Shown here: one piece after another, positions 18,155 to 29,111 of the stretch
Layout: every line of letters starts with the position of its first letter
Numbering within the stretch: position 1 is the first letter of the stretch
DNA from: an uncultured Myxococcales bacterium
GTDB lineage: Bacteria; Myxococcota_A; UBA9042
DNA length: 64,000 bases
Assembly: GCA_937910235.1 (NCBI GenBank)
Contig: CALENB010000329.1
Span: 1-64,000, forward strand
Direction: 5' to 3'
Notes under the pieces: generated by a model
Databases searched by the model: none
The model's input: the letters and a program-made list of their open reading frames with translations, nothing else
What the model was told of the DNA's origin: nothing
Translations under genes and position numbers: made by a program

Positions 18155-19048
18155 ATGGCCACGCAGACTACGCCTCCCGTCTCGGTTGATCTCACCGGGA
18201 TCAACGCCCTCGTCACCGGCGCAAACACCGGCATCGGTAAAGTCACCGCGCTAGAGTTGGCCCGGGCCGGCGCCGAGGTCACGTTGGCCTGCCGCACCGC
18301 CAGCAAGGCTGAAGCGGCGATGGCCGACATTCGCGCCGAGGTGCCGGGCGCGAAGCTGTCGTTTCTGGCCCTGGACCTCAGCGATCTCAGCCAGGTGCGC
18401 GCCGCTGCGGCCGAGCTGCTCGCCCGGGATGATCGCCCGCTGGACCTGCTCATTAACAACGCCGGGCTCGGCGGCGTGTCGGGCCAAACCGCTGATGGTT
18501 TCGAGACGCAGTTTGGTGTCAACCACCTCGGCCCCTTCCTCTTCACCCTGCTGCTGCTCGATCGGGTCAAAGCGGCCCCGGCGCCGCGGATCGTCAACGT
18601 GGCCAGCAAGGCGCACTACAAAGTACCCAAGGACGGCGGCATCGATTGGGCCGCGCAGACCCAGAAGACCGCCGGCGCGACGGGCTTTGCGGAGTATTGC
18701 GTCTCCAAGCTGTGCAACGTGCTCTTCAGCTTCGAGCTCGCCCGGCGGGTGCCCGAGGTGCCGGTCTACGCGCTGCATCCCGGCGTCATCGCCTCCGACG
18801 TGTGGCGCGCCATCCCTTGGCCTTTCCGGGGCTTGATCAAGCTGTTCATGATCAGCGTCGAGGAGGGTGCGCTGACGACCCTGCATTGCGCCACGTCTCC
18901 CGACGCGGCTGGCAAGACCGGGCTCTACTGGGACAGTCGTGAGCCCAAGACACCGTCCCGCCACGCGCGCGACACCGTCCTCGCCGCTGACTTGTGGCAG
19001 CGCAGCCTCTCGTGGGTCGGCCTGCAGGACGCTGACCCGACGGCGTAG
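18155..19048 (+). CDS. Short-chain dehydrogenase/reductase (retinol-dehydrogenase-like)
   Basis: 297 aa from the ATG at 18155, with GGAG upstream. It is a Rossmann-fold SDR. The cofactor loop TGANTGIGK is near residue 20, with ACRT after beta-2 suggesting NADP preference. NNAG is near 105, the catalytic Ser in NVASKAH, and Tyr-Lys in YCVSK near 180. The layout matches the retinol dehydrogenase/WW-oxidoreductase group, which act on lipophilic alcohols or aldehydes. The true substrate cannot be read from the sequence. It follows the phospholipase-D-like gene by 56 bp and could be cotranscribed. Confidence 0.88.
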   Translation: MATQTTPPVSVDLTGINALVTGANTGIGKVTALELARAGAEVTLACRTASKAEAAMADIRAEVPGAKLSFLALDLSDLSQVRAAAAELLARDDRPLDLLINNAGLGGVSGQTADGFETQFGVNHLGPFLFTLLLLDRVKAAPAPRIVNVASKAHYKVPKDGGIDWAAQTQKTAGATGFAEYCVSKLCNVLFSFELARRVPEVPVYALHPGVIASDVWRAIPWPFRGLIKLFMISVEEGALTTLHCATSPDAAGKTGLYWDSREPKTPSRHARDTVLAADLWQRSLSWVGLQDADPTA

Positions 19049-19064
19049 CCCGCCACTGCTGGCG

Positions 19065-19092
19065 CCGGCTGAGACACACCGGCTGAGACACA
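19065..19092. repeat. 14-bp direct tandem duplication
   Basis: CCGGCTGAGACACA is repeated twice head to tail just after the dehydrogenase stop codon. Confidence 0.9.
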
Positions 19093-19271
19093 GTCGTGAC
19101 CATCGTCGTGTCGGGCGCCCCGCCGCCGATGTCGCAACTATGGCCATGGGTGAGCAGCTGTGGTCACCCCTTCTCCGCTCGATTTGGTCCGTGTTATCGC
19201 GTACGCTGACGACCGCGACAGGTCGATTTAAACCTAGACATTTCGAAGTGGACCGACGGTTGTTCATCGAA

Positions 19272-19297
19272 ATTAGCACCCGAATAAGGGCGCTAAT
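19272..19297. promoter_or_regulatory. Inverted repeat upstream of the giant lipoprotein gene
   Basis: ATTAGC-A-CCC-GAATAA-GGG-C-GCTAAT is a perfect hairpin, 79 bp before the start codon. It has no T-tract, so it is more likely an operator or a 5' UTR stem than a terminator. Confidence 0.45.
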
Positions 19298-19375
19298 CGC
19301 GTGAAAAGTGTTGGAATCCCGACGCGCAATCAGGTAACGCTGATCGCGCGCTTGGGAGTGTGGGGGGGGGAGATG

Positions 19376-22300
19376 ATGTCCAATTTGCGCTGTCGTGCCG
19401 ACCGGGCCCGCTGGCTCGTGATGGGCGTTGCGTTGTGCGGCGTGTTCGTCGCCTGTGATGATGATCCCACGGACAAGGGGGTTCAAGGTGACGCGGTGAC
19501 GCGGTGGCGCTCGACGTCGGCGCTGGCGACGTCGTCGTCGGCCTCGACTCAGCGGCGGCGCTCGACGTCGTCGCTGACGTGGCAGTCGCGGACGTCGCCG
19601 TCGCCGATGTGGTCGCCGCCGATGTGGTCGCCGCCGATGTCGTCGCCGACGGTGCCTCCAGCCAAGACGGCGCCCTGGCCGACGGCGCGACCGACGACGC
19701 CGCCACGGAAGACACCGGCTCTGGCGACACGGGCTTGGGAGAGGTCGTCGATCTAGACGCCAACCCGGTGGCTTGCAGCGCGAGCAGCGAGTGCCCGCTG
19801 CCCTCCGTGCCCTGTCAGCAGCGCCTCTGCCAAGCGGGCAGCTGCGTCTTTGTCGCCGCGCCTGACGCGTTGGTGTGCAACATCGGCTCCGCCTGCATCA
19901 CCAAGAGCGCCTGTAGCGCCGGAAAATGCGTCACCCTCGCCGAGAAGAGCTGCGACGACGGCAGCGCGTGCACCGAGGACAACTGCAAGATCTCCACCGG
20001 CCTCTGCACCCACACGCCGACCAAAGCCGGGTTTGTGTGTGATGACGGCAACAAGTGCACCAAGACCGCCGAGTGCTTCAGCGGGGTCTGCGTGGCCCAG
20101 GGATTTTTCGCCTGTGACGACGGCAACCCCTGCACGACCGACTTCTGCGATCCCAAGACCGGCAAATGCCTCGCAAAACCGGGCTCCAAGGGCACCGCGT
20201 GCGACGACGGCAACACCTGCTCCTCCGGCGATACGTGCAGCGAGTTCGGCCTATGTGTTGGCGGCAAGAACACGTGCAGCTGCTCGACGACCGCCGATTG
20301 TGCGCTCAAGGAAGACGGCGACGCCTGCAACGGCACGCTCTTCTGTGAACCGACGTCGGGTACGTGTCAGGTCAACCAATCGACGGTGGTGGCCTGCCCT
20401 AAGCTCGCCAGCGGCGCGTGCCAGACGACCGCCTGCAACCCGGCGACGGGCAAGTGTCAGGTCGGTGATGTCGCTAACGGCGCCTCCTGCGACGACGGCA
20501 ACCCGTGCACCACCCCCGACGAATGCGACCAGGGCGACTGCAAAGGCGTGAACAACACGTGTGGTTGTTTGAGCGACGCCGAGTGCAAGGGGCAGCAGTC
20601 CGGCGACCTGTGCGCGGGGCAGCTATTTTGCGACAAAAGCGCGGCGCCGTTCACCTGCAAGGTCAACCCGACGACCGTCGTGGTCTGCGCCACGGCGAAG
20701 GACTCCTACTGCAGCAAGAACACCTGCGAGCCGACCACTGGGCTGTGCAAACCGGTCGCCGAGCCCAACAAAGCGCCCTGCGAAGATGGCGACACGTGCA
20801 CCACCGGAGATTATTGCCTCGCCGGCAACTGCAAGGCGGGCACGGACACGTGCAAGTGTGGCGTCGACAGCGACTGCGCCACGCTCGAGGACGGCAGCCT
20901 CTGCAACGGCACGCTGTTCTGCAATATCGGCACCGGCCAGTGTGAGCTGAACCCGGCGACCGTGGTGCAGTGCCCCACGCTCAACGACACGTATTGCATC
21001 CAGACTGTGTGCGAGCCCAAGACCGGCAAGTGCCAGATGACCGCGCAACACGAGACCAAGGCTTGCGACGACGGCAACGTCTGCTCGGAAGGGGAGATCT
21101 GTAGCAAGGGCGCCTGCACGGGCGGCACCAACGTCTGCAAATGCACCGTAGACGCCGACTGCAAAGACGACGGCAACCTGTGTAATGGCGTCTCGTTCTG
21201 CGACAAGAAGGTCGGCCAGTGCAAACACAACCCGTCGACAGAGATCACCTGCCCGAGCGTGGACGATGACCTCTGCTCGGTGAACACGTGCCTCGCCAAG
21301 ACCGGCCAGTGCAAAGTGCTGCCGCGCAACACCGGCCTGGCGTGCGACGCGGACGGCAACGGCTGCACGAAGAACGACGTCTGCCAGGGCGGCACGTGCG
21401 TCGCCGACGTGAACACCTGCCAATGCCAGAAAGATTTGGATTGCGGCAAGTTTGAGGCCGACGACCTGTGTTCGAAGCTGTACTGCGAGCCGAAGAGCCA
21501 TCAGTGCAAGCCCAACCCCAATACGCAGGTGGTGTGCCTGAAGTCGTCCGACGACCTGTGCGCGGCGAACGTGTGCCAAAAAGCGACCGGTAAGTGCGCT
21601 ATGGAGCCGAGAAATCAAGGTCAGGCGTGCGACGCGGACGGCAGCAACTGCACGGTGGGGGATGCGTGTGACAAGGGTTCGTGCACCGCTGGCACCAACG
21701 CGTGTGGCTGCACGAAGGACGCGGACTGTAAGAGCAAGGAGGACGGCAACCCCTGCACCGGCACGCTGATCTGCGGCAACTCAAAGAAGTGCCAGGTCAA
21801 CCCGGCGACGGTGGTGCTGTGCCAAGCGGGCTCGGATACGTCGTGCATCAAGAACACGTGTGACGCCAAGACGGGCCAATGCGCGCTGCTGCCCATCAAC
21901 TACAAGTCGCCGTGCGGCAAGGGCACGTTGTGCTCTGGTGTGCCGCTATGTGATGAGAAGGGCGGCTGCAAAGGCGGCGTCGTGGTGGACTGTGACGACC
22001 ACTCGCCCTGTACGGTCGACAGCTGTGATGACTACAAGGGCTGCCAGTACAAGGACGTGACGGGCGTGAGCTGCGACGACGGCAGCGTCTGCACGACCAA
22101 AGACCTCTGCGTGAAGGGCAAATGCACCGGCCAGTCGACGCCGTGTTTGGGCGGCACGCCGTGCACCCTCGACAGCTGTCATCCGCTCAAAGGCTGCCAA
22201 TACGAGGCCAAGACCGGCAGCTGCGACGACGGCAACAAGTGCACCGATCAGGAGAGCTGCGTCGGCAAGTACTGCATCGGCACGGCGATCGCCTGCAATG

Positions 22301-25300
22301 ACGGCAACCTGTGCACGACCGACAGCTGCAGCCCCACCAATGGCTGCGTGTTCACGGCCAACAGCTTTGTGTGCAACGACGGCGACCTGTGCACCAAGCA
22401 GGACGGCTGCAAGAGCGGCAACTGCGTTGGGTTGCCGCTGGTGGTCACGGAGGACTGCGCCGACAGCAACCCCTGCACCGATGAGTCCTGCAACGCCCTG
22501 AAGGGCTGCTTGTGGATCAAGACCACCAAGCTCTGTGATGACGGCGACCCTTGCTCGACGGGCGACATCTGCGCCAACGGCGTCTGCCAGAAGGGCGACG
22601 GCGCCAAATGCGACGACAAGAACGGCTGCACCGCCGACGCTTGCGACCCGAAAACTGGGGTTTGCAGCAACCTGCCGCTTGGCAGCACCGTGACCTGTGA
22701 CGACGGCGACCCCTGCACGCTGGGCGACGTCTGCGGCGGTGGCGCGTGCAAGAGCGGCAAGGTCAACACCTGCGACGACGGCGACGGTTGCACCAGCGAC
22801 TCGTGTAGCCCCACCAGCGGCTGCAAACACACGTTTTCCTCCGGCGGCACATGCGATGACGGCAACAAATGCACCAGCGATGACGGCTGCGTGCAGGGCA
22901 AATGCACGGGCACGGTGATCAAGTGCACCGGCGGCTCGGCTTGCACGGTCGACAGCTGTCACCCGCTGCTGGGCTGCGTCTACACGCCGGTCGATGAGCT
23001 CTGCGACGACGGCAACCCCTGCACTGCGAGCGATGCGTGCAAGAACGGCGTGTGCGTCGGCGTCGCGGCCACCTGCAATGACAAGAACCCGTGCACGGAC
23101 GACACCTGCGCCGCCAAGGTCGGCTGCGTCTTCACGGCCAACAGCGCGAGCTGCGATGACGACGACCTGTGCACCAAGCAGGACGGCTGCGCGGGTGGCA
23201 AATGCGTCGGTTTGGCGCTGCAGCTCACGGTGGATTGCGATGACGGCATCTTCTGCACCGACGACCTCTGCAGCAAGACCGTCGGGTGCTACCACACCAA
23301 ACCGAGCAAGCCCTGCAGCGACGATGATCTGTGCTCCACCGGCGACACCTGTAAAGGCGGCGCGTGTGTGGGCGGCACCGGGAACCTGTGCGACGACGGC
23401 AACAAATGCACGCTCGACAGCTGCACCAAGGGTAAGTGCACGTTTGCTATCCCGCCGCTCTATTATCAGTGCGACGACGGCGATCCATGCACGCTGGATT
23501 CACGCTGCGAGCTGGGCGTCTGCTACACATCGACGGCCGGTAAGCCGAACCCGAAGTACAACGCGTGCCCGATCCCCAAGGGCAACAGTGGCTACAACCA
23601 AGCCGCCAACTTCAAGACGTGGTGGGCGACGTGCTGCGACGCGGACGGCAAGTGCTGCGCTAGCGCGGACGATCGGTGCCATCAGAAGGACCTGGTGTTT
23701 GTTCAAGCGTGTAAGAACTGCGCGACGCACCTGAACGCCGTCTCGAACAAACTCAACTGCAACGACAGCAACCCCTGCACCAACGACACCTGTGTGGCCG
23801 GCAAGGGCTGTGTGCATACACCCGTCAGCGGCGCGCCGAGCTGCTCCGACGGCAAGCCGTGCACTGAAAAAGCCGCGTGTAAGGACAGCTCCTGCCAGAA
23901 GACCGTCGACAAGGTCTGCGACGACAACAACCCGTGTACGACCGATGTCTGTATCGCCGGCAAGGGCTGCAGCGCCGCGACGCTGCCGGACGGCGTGGTC
24001 TGCGAGAAGGGCGGCGCGGCGACCTGCAGTACACAAGGGGTGTGTAAGTCGGGGACGTGTGACGGCGCCACCGCGCGACCGTGGACCATCGCGACGCCGG
24101 GCAACCTGCGCAACTGCACAGAGATCGCCGCGATGAGTGATAATGGCTGGCTGCTCGTCGGCATGAAAGAGGTCGACGGGGTCAATCTGCCAGCGTGGAT
24201 GCGGGTGCGCTACAACGGTTCTGTGCTGTGGGAGCGCACCCTCGACCACAAGGCCGAGGGGCAGCTGCTCGGCATGAGCGACGACGGCAAGGGCGCGTTT
24301 TCGGCCGTAGGGCGCACCAAAGACAACACGCTCGGCGGCAATGAGGGGCTCTTTGTGCGCTTTGGCGCCGATCAGCAGGTCACGCATCAGGTCGTGTTCG
24401 CCGGTTTGAAAGAGGAGCTGCTGCAGGGCATCGCCACCACGAAGGACGGCGGCCATGTGCTGGTTGGGCAGACCTCGTCAAAGGGCAGCGGTGGCGACGA
24501 GGGTTGGCTGATTCGGCTCGACGCCAAAGATCAGGTGGTGTGGGAGAACGTGGTCGGCTCCGTGGTGGATGACCAGCTCTTCGCCGTGGCGCTGCGCAGC
24601 GATGGCGGCGTCTTTGCGGCCGGAAACTCGGGCAACTACGCCGGTTGGCTGCTGCGCTACGACGCCGCCGGCAAGCTGGTCGGCGAGAAGCGGCATGGCG
24701 ACAGCAAGACCAACACCTATCGCTTCGATGGCATCAAGCTGTGGTCGGATACCAGCCTCAGCACCACGGGCGACCGCCTGCGGACCTGGAACGACTCGCT
24801 CGACGCCGCCAGCGGCTTCACCATCAACAGCGCCGTCGCCGACATCGTGACGCGACCCAAGGGTGGCTATGGGCTGCTCAATGGCGGTATCCGCATCACC
24901 GACAGCAACCTGGGCGTGACGTGGACGGCGAAGACCAACCCGGGCGGTCAGCGCCGCGTCCTCGCGCCAGATGATGACAGCCTGATCGTCATGACCTCGG
25001 CCACCTGCGGGTTGGTTCGCACCGACGGCTTTGGCAACGTGACCTGCGGCGAGTCAGGCGAGTGTTACTTGAAGAGCTGGGCCGATTGCCAGGACACGGA
25101 CGCGTGCACGAAGGCGGAGACGTGCGGCGCGGGCAAGTGCAGCAACGTCACGACCGTCTGCAACGACAACAAGGTGTGCACGTCTGACAAATGCGACAGC
25201 GCAAGCGGCAAGTGTATCTACACGCCGACCGATGGCGCCGCCTGCAGCTCGACCGACAGCGAGTGCGCGATCGAGGGCGAGTGTCTGGCTGGGGTTTGTT

Positions 25301-28300
25301 ATAACGACAACGTCGTGGCGTGGACCCTGCAGTTTCTGCCCTTCTACGGGTGCTGTGGCGACAACAACAACAGCAGCAACGAGTACCAAGGCACGCGGCT
25401 GATGGCCGTGGCGCCTCGCGCCGATGGCCAGCTCTTTGTTGCCGGCCCCGGGTATAACCGCAACAACACCAACTCGCTGTACGGCAAGCTGGTTCAGGGC
25501 ACTGCGGGTGTGCCGGGCAAGTACAACTCCACGAGCGGGGCGCGCTACAGCTACTTCGACCGCACCGGCGACAGCAACAGCACGTGGGCGACGGACTTCA
25601 GCGTCGTGGGTGCCGTCTCGTTCAAGAACCTCGTGAGCGCCGGTTTGTCGCGCTACAAGCTCCACAGCAGCGAGACCAAGTATGAGTGGCTCACGATGCT
25701 CCGCCTCAACAACGGCAACGGCAAGAGCCTGCGCCTCGGAGGCCACGACACCGAGCCGGTCGATATGGAGGCGACAGGCGACTACACAGCGGCGTCGCTG
25801 GCGCGACACAAGGACGCCGGCAAGTGGGCGACGGCGGTGTATTTCACCCAACACGGCGACGCCAACTCGCCGCTCGGCTGGGACTATCCGCCCAAGTTGC
25901 TGGGCACGGCGGTGCATCACATCGGCGATGACGACAAACCTGTCGGTCTCAGCCCGGTCGAGGACGGCAAGAGCGTCGTCGTCGCCGGTGATGTGCATAC
26001 GAGCGCTGACAAGACTTGGCGCCACTACGCCGCGCGCATCGGCACCGACGGCAAGCTGATCTGGCAGAAGTCTTGGGATGTGGCGAGCTACTCGGCGCTC
26101 AAGGCCGTGGGCTGGAGCCAGCTCGGCGTCATCTTGACGGGGCAGAAGCGCGTCGTCATCTCCGGGACGACGGCCTACTTCATCTGGCTGCGACGGCTCG
26201 ATTCGAGCGGCAACCTGCTCTGGGATAAGTCGTTGACGCCCAGCACCTACGACAACTACGGCTGGGCGGTGGTGCCCAAGCCGAGCGGTTTCGCGGTTGG
26301 CGCGGTGATCGAGAACCAGAACGCGCTGCTGCGCTTCGACAACGCTGGCGCTATGACCGGCGACAAGCGCTTTGGGGGTTGGACGGACAAGCGGCTGGAG
26401 GACTGGAAAGCCCTGCCAGACGGCTTTGTAGCGGCCGGCTGGAAGCAGTCGGGCTCTTCCTACCAAAACAAGTGGAAGCAGAACGGCTTCATCATCCGCA
26501 CCGACCCTTTCGGCAACGCGCCGTGCGACAAGGTCGGCAAGTGCATGGGCAAGAAGTTCAGCGACTGCGACGACAACAATCCCTGCACCGGCGACAGCTG
26601 CGACGCCGCGGTGGGCTGCATTCACTTCGGCGTGAGCGAGGGCGTTGGCTGCCAAGATGGCGATCCGTGTACGGCGGGGAGCGCCTGCGCCAACGGCAAG
26701 TGCGCGGGCGCCACGCCGTTGGCCCAGGCGGCGGCGTGTGATGACGGCGACGCCTGCACCAAGAGCTCAAAGTGCAACTGGGCCAACAAGTGTGTGGGGA
26801 CGGCCGTCTGTGACGACGGCAAGCCGTGCACCGCGGACGCCTGCAAGGACGGTCAGTGCACCCATTCGGCGATCAAAGCGGGCGACGCGTGCGACGACGG
26901 CGACTACTGCACCGAGACGACGACGTGCGACGCGCAAGCGGCGTGCAGCGGCGGCAAGCAGGTCTGCAAAGAGACCGTCGTGATCGACTAGCGCTTCAAG
27001 TGCAGCGGCGACTACAGCAAGTGGTCGTTCTCCGACAATAGCGGCACCCCCGTCGCGGTGGCGTGGGCGGTCGACAAGACGCCGAGCACGCCGACGCCGA
27101 AGGCTGAGGACTGCACGCTCAACCTCAATGACGGCACGAGCTACAACGCAGCTGGCGTGACCTTTAAGTTCAACAATCAGGCGGCGCCGTGGTCGCTGCC
27201 TGCGCTCGGGCAGGTCAAGGCCAGCCTGTGGACGTGGTTCGATGGCGACACCACGGCCGAGACCACGCACTGGCTCCGCGTGCGGATGGGCGACACCGTC
27301 GTGACGACGTGGGACCTCAAGGCGAGCCCGATCGCGGCCAAGCAGTGGGTGCAGCTAGAGGCTGATTTGACGGGCAAATCGCTGGCCGGATCGGCCTGGC
27401 TTGAGGGGGCGTTGCGGCCCGACAGCGCCGGTAACACCGGCGCCGGATGGTTCATTGACGGGGTGAAGATCGTGCATCGCGCACATCCGGATGGGCATCC
27501 TTGTGACTTCGACACCGACTGCAACGACGGCGACCAGTGCCGACCCGACCTGTGCATCAAGGGGCGCTGTGTCAACGACATCAAGCCTGGCCTGATCTGC
27601 GCGGACGGCAACGCGTGCACCGACAGCGACACCTGTGATGACAAGGGCGTCTGCCAGGCCGGCAAGTCCAAGGTCTGCACCGACAGCAACGCCTGCACCG
27701 ACGACACGTGCGATCCCGCGACGGGCTGCATCTTCACGGCGACGACGGATGGCAAGACCTGCGACGACGGCAGCAGCTGCACCGTCGGCGAGAGCTGCCA
27801 AGGCGGGCTCTGTTTGGGCAAGGGCAAGTGCGACGATGACAACCCGTGCACGCTCAACGCCTGCGCGGCCGACGGCACGTGCTCCGCGAAGGCGTTGACC
27901 GATGGCATGTCATGCGATGGCGGTGGGACGTGCAAGCTCGGCGTGTGTGTCGAGAGCACCAAGCTGGGCTGGGCAAAACAGATCTCGGGCAACGGCCATC
28001 GGTACGCCGTCCTGCGTAACAATGGCGAGGTCTGGGGCTGGGGACTGAACAATGGTGGGCAGCTCGGCGATGGCACCAAGACGGCGAGCAGCAAGCCCAT
28101 CAAGGCCTTTGTATCCGGCGCTATCGACGTTTGTGCCGGCGAGTATCTCTCCTGCGCGCTCACGGTTGAGTCGGGTGTTCGAAACGCGCGTTGCTGGGGT
28201 TTCAACCAGTACGGCATGGGCGGCGCCGTCAACAGCGGAGTCATGGCGAGCGCTACGCTCCTGCGCGGCATGCAGCATCTGCGCGACTTGGACACCGAGG

Positions 28301-29049
28301 ATAGGAACACCTGCGGCGTTCGGATGGATGGCACGGTGTGGTGCGTGGGCCGAGGGTACTACGGTGTGCTCAATGGCGTGGCGAATACCCCGGACTCGTA
28401 CCTCGCCGTCCAGGTTCCCGGGATCGCAGAGGCGGTGCAGGTCGCGGTGAGCAGTGACTCGGCGTGTGCGCTCAAAATCGACGGGACTGTCTGGTGTTGG
28501 GGTAGAAACAGCTACGCCGGCATGGGTACGGGCATCGCGGATAGCGATGTTCATAAGCCGTCCCAAGTGGCGACGCTCAGCGGCGTGCGACAACTCGCAG
28601 GCGGCAAGCTCGCGTACTGTGCGGTCAAGTTCGACGGGACGGCTTGGTGTTGGGGCACCGGTAGGTACGGCAGCCTCGGCGATGGCAACACGTCCGGCGG
28701 ATCGAGCTACAGCGGACCGGCGCCCGTGAAGGATCTCACCGCTGCAGTTGAGGTCAGCATTAGCCTCTTCGTCGCTTGCGCCCGGCGCTCAAGCGGCGCC
28801 GTGTCGTGTTGGGGTTCCGGTGGCAATGGCAGCATCGGCAACGGCGAGAACACGACGCAGGGCACGGCTGGGACGACGGTCAAGGGTGTGACCGACGCGG
28901 TGGCTGTGCATGTCGACGAATACTCGGCCTGCGCGGTGACAGCCGACGGCTCTACGTGGTGCTGGGGCGCCGCCTTGCACGGCCAGCTCGGTGATGGCCA
29001 GACCACCACCAACAGCAATGAGCCTGTGCTCGTGACGGGGTCGAAGTGA
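19376..29049 (+). pseudogene. Giant Cys-repeat/propeller/RCC1 lipoprotein, broken by a frameshift and an amber codon
   Basis: The ORF track lists two pieces (19504-26991 and 27058-29049), but they belong to one gene. The true start is the ATG at 19376: a lipobox LCGVFVAC is followed by DDDPTDKG, matching the intact paralog downstream (SACSEDPTDKG). An 8-bp tandem duplication at 19490-19505 shifts the frame; removing one copy joins the signal peptide to the Asp/Ala-rich linker. The frame then encodes dozens of CDDGNPCTxDxC repeats, two propeller regions (the second opening with FLPFYGCCGDNNN), and further Cys repeats. It hits TAG at 26989-26991, and the same frame continues with a jelly-roll-like region, Cys repeats and RCC1 repeats (GEVWGWGLNNGGQLGDG). 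The aligned residue in the paralog is Leu. It is about 3,220 codons when repaired, and probably inactive or phase-variable. Confidence 0.85.
19490..19505. repeat. 8-bp tandem duplication causing a frameshift
   Basis: GACGCGGT occurs twice in a row. With one copy the reading frame runs from the lipoprotein signal into the long ORF as GDAVALDVGAG; with two copies it is out of frame. Confidence 0.9.
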
Positions 29050-29111
29050 TGCGGCGCCAACCGCAGCGCCCGCGACACAGGAGGGTGGGGGGCCGCCTCG
29101 CAGGGAGGTGG

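Larger units (their letters stand above)
19049..19375. other. Leader region of the giant lipoprotein gene
   Basis: 327 bp without a gene. It holds a 14-bp tandem duplication at 19065-19092, an inverted repeat at 19272-19297, and a tract of nine G residues (19362-19370) that forms part of the ribosome-binding region of the ATG at 19376. It is less GC-rich than its surroundings. I see no clear promoter. Confidence 0.6.

Noticed and set aside
9357-26991. TAG reassigned as a sense codon, because three genes contain in-frame TAG
   Set aside because: TAG is the natural stop of several intact genes here (4578, 9482, 16867, 63683), and two of the three affected genes show other damage. Local nonsense mutation is simpler.
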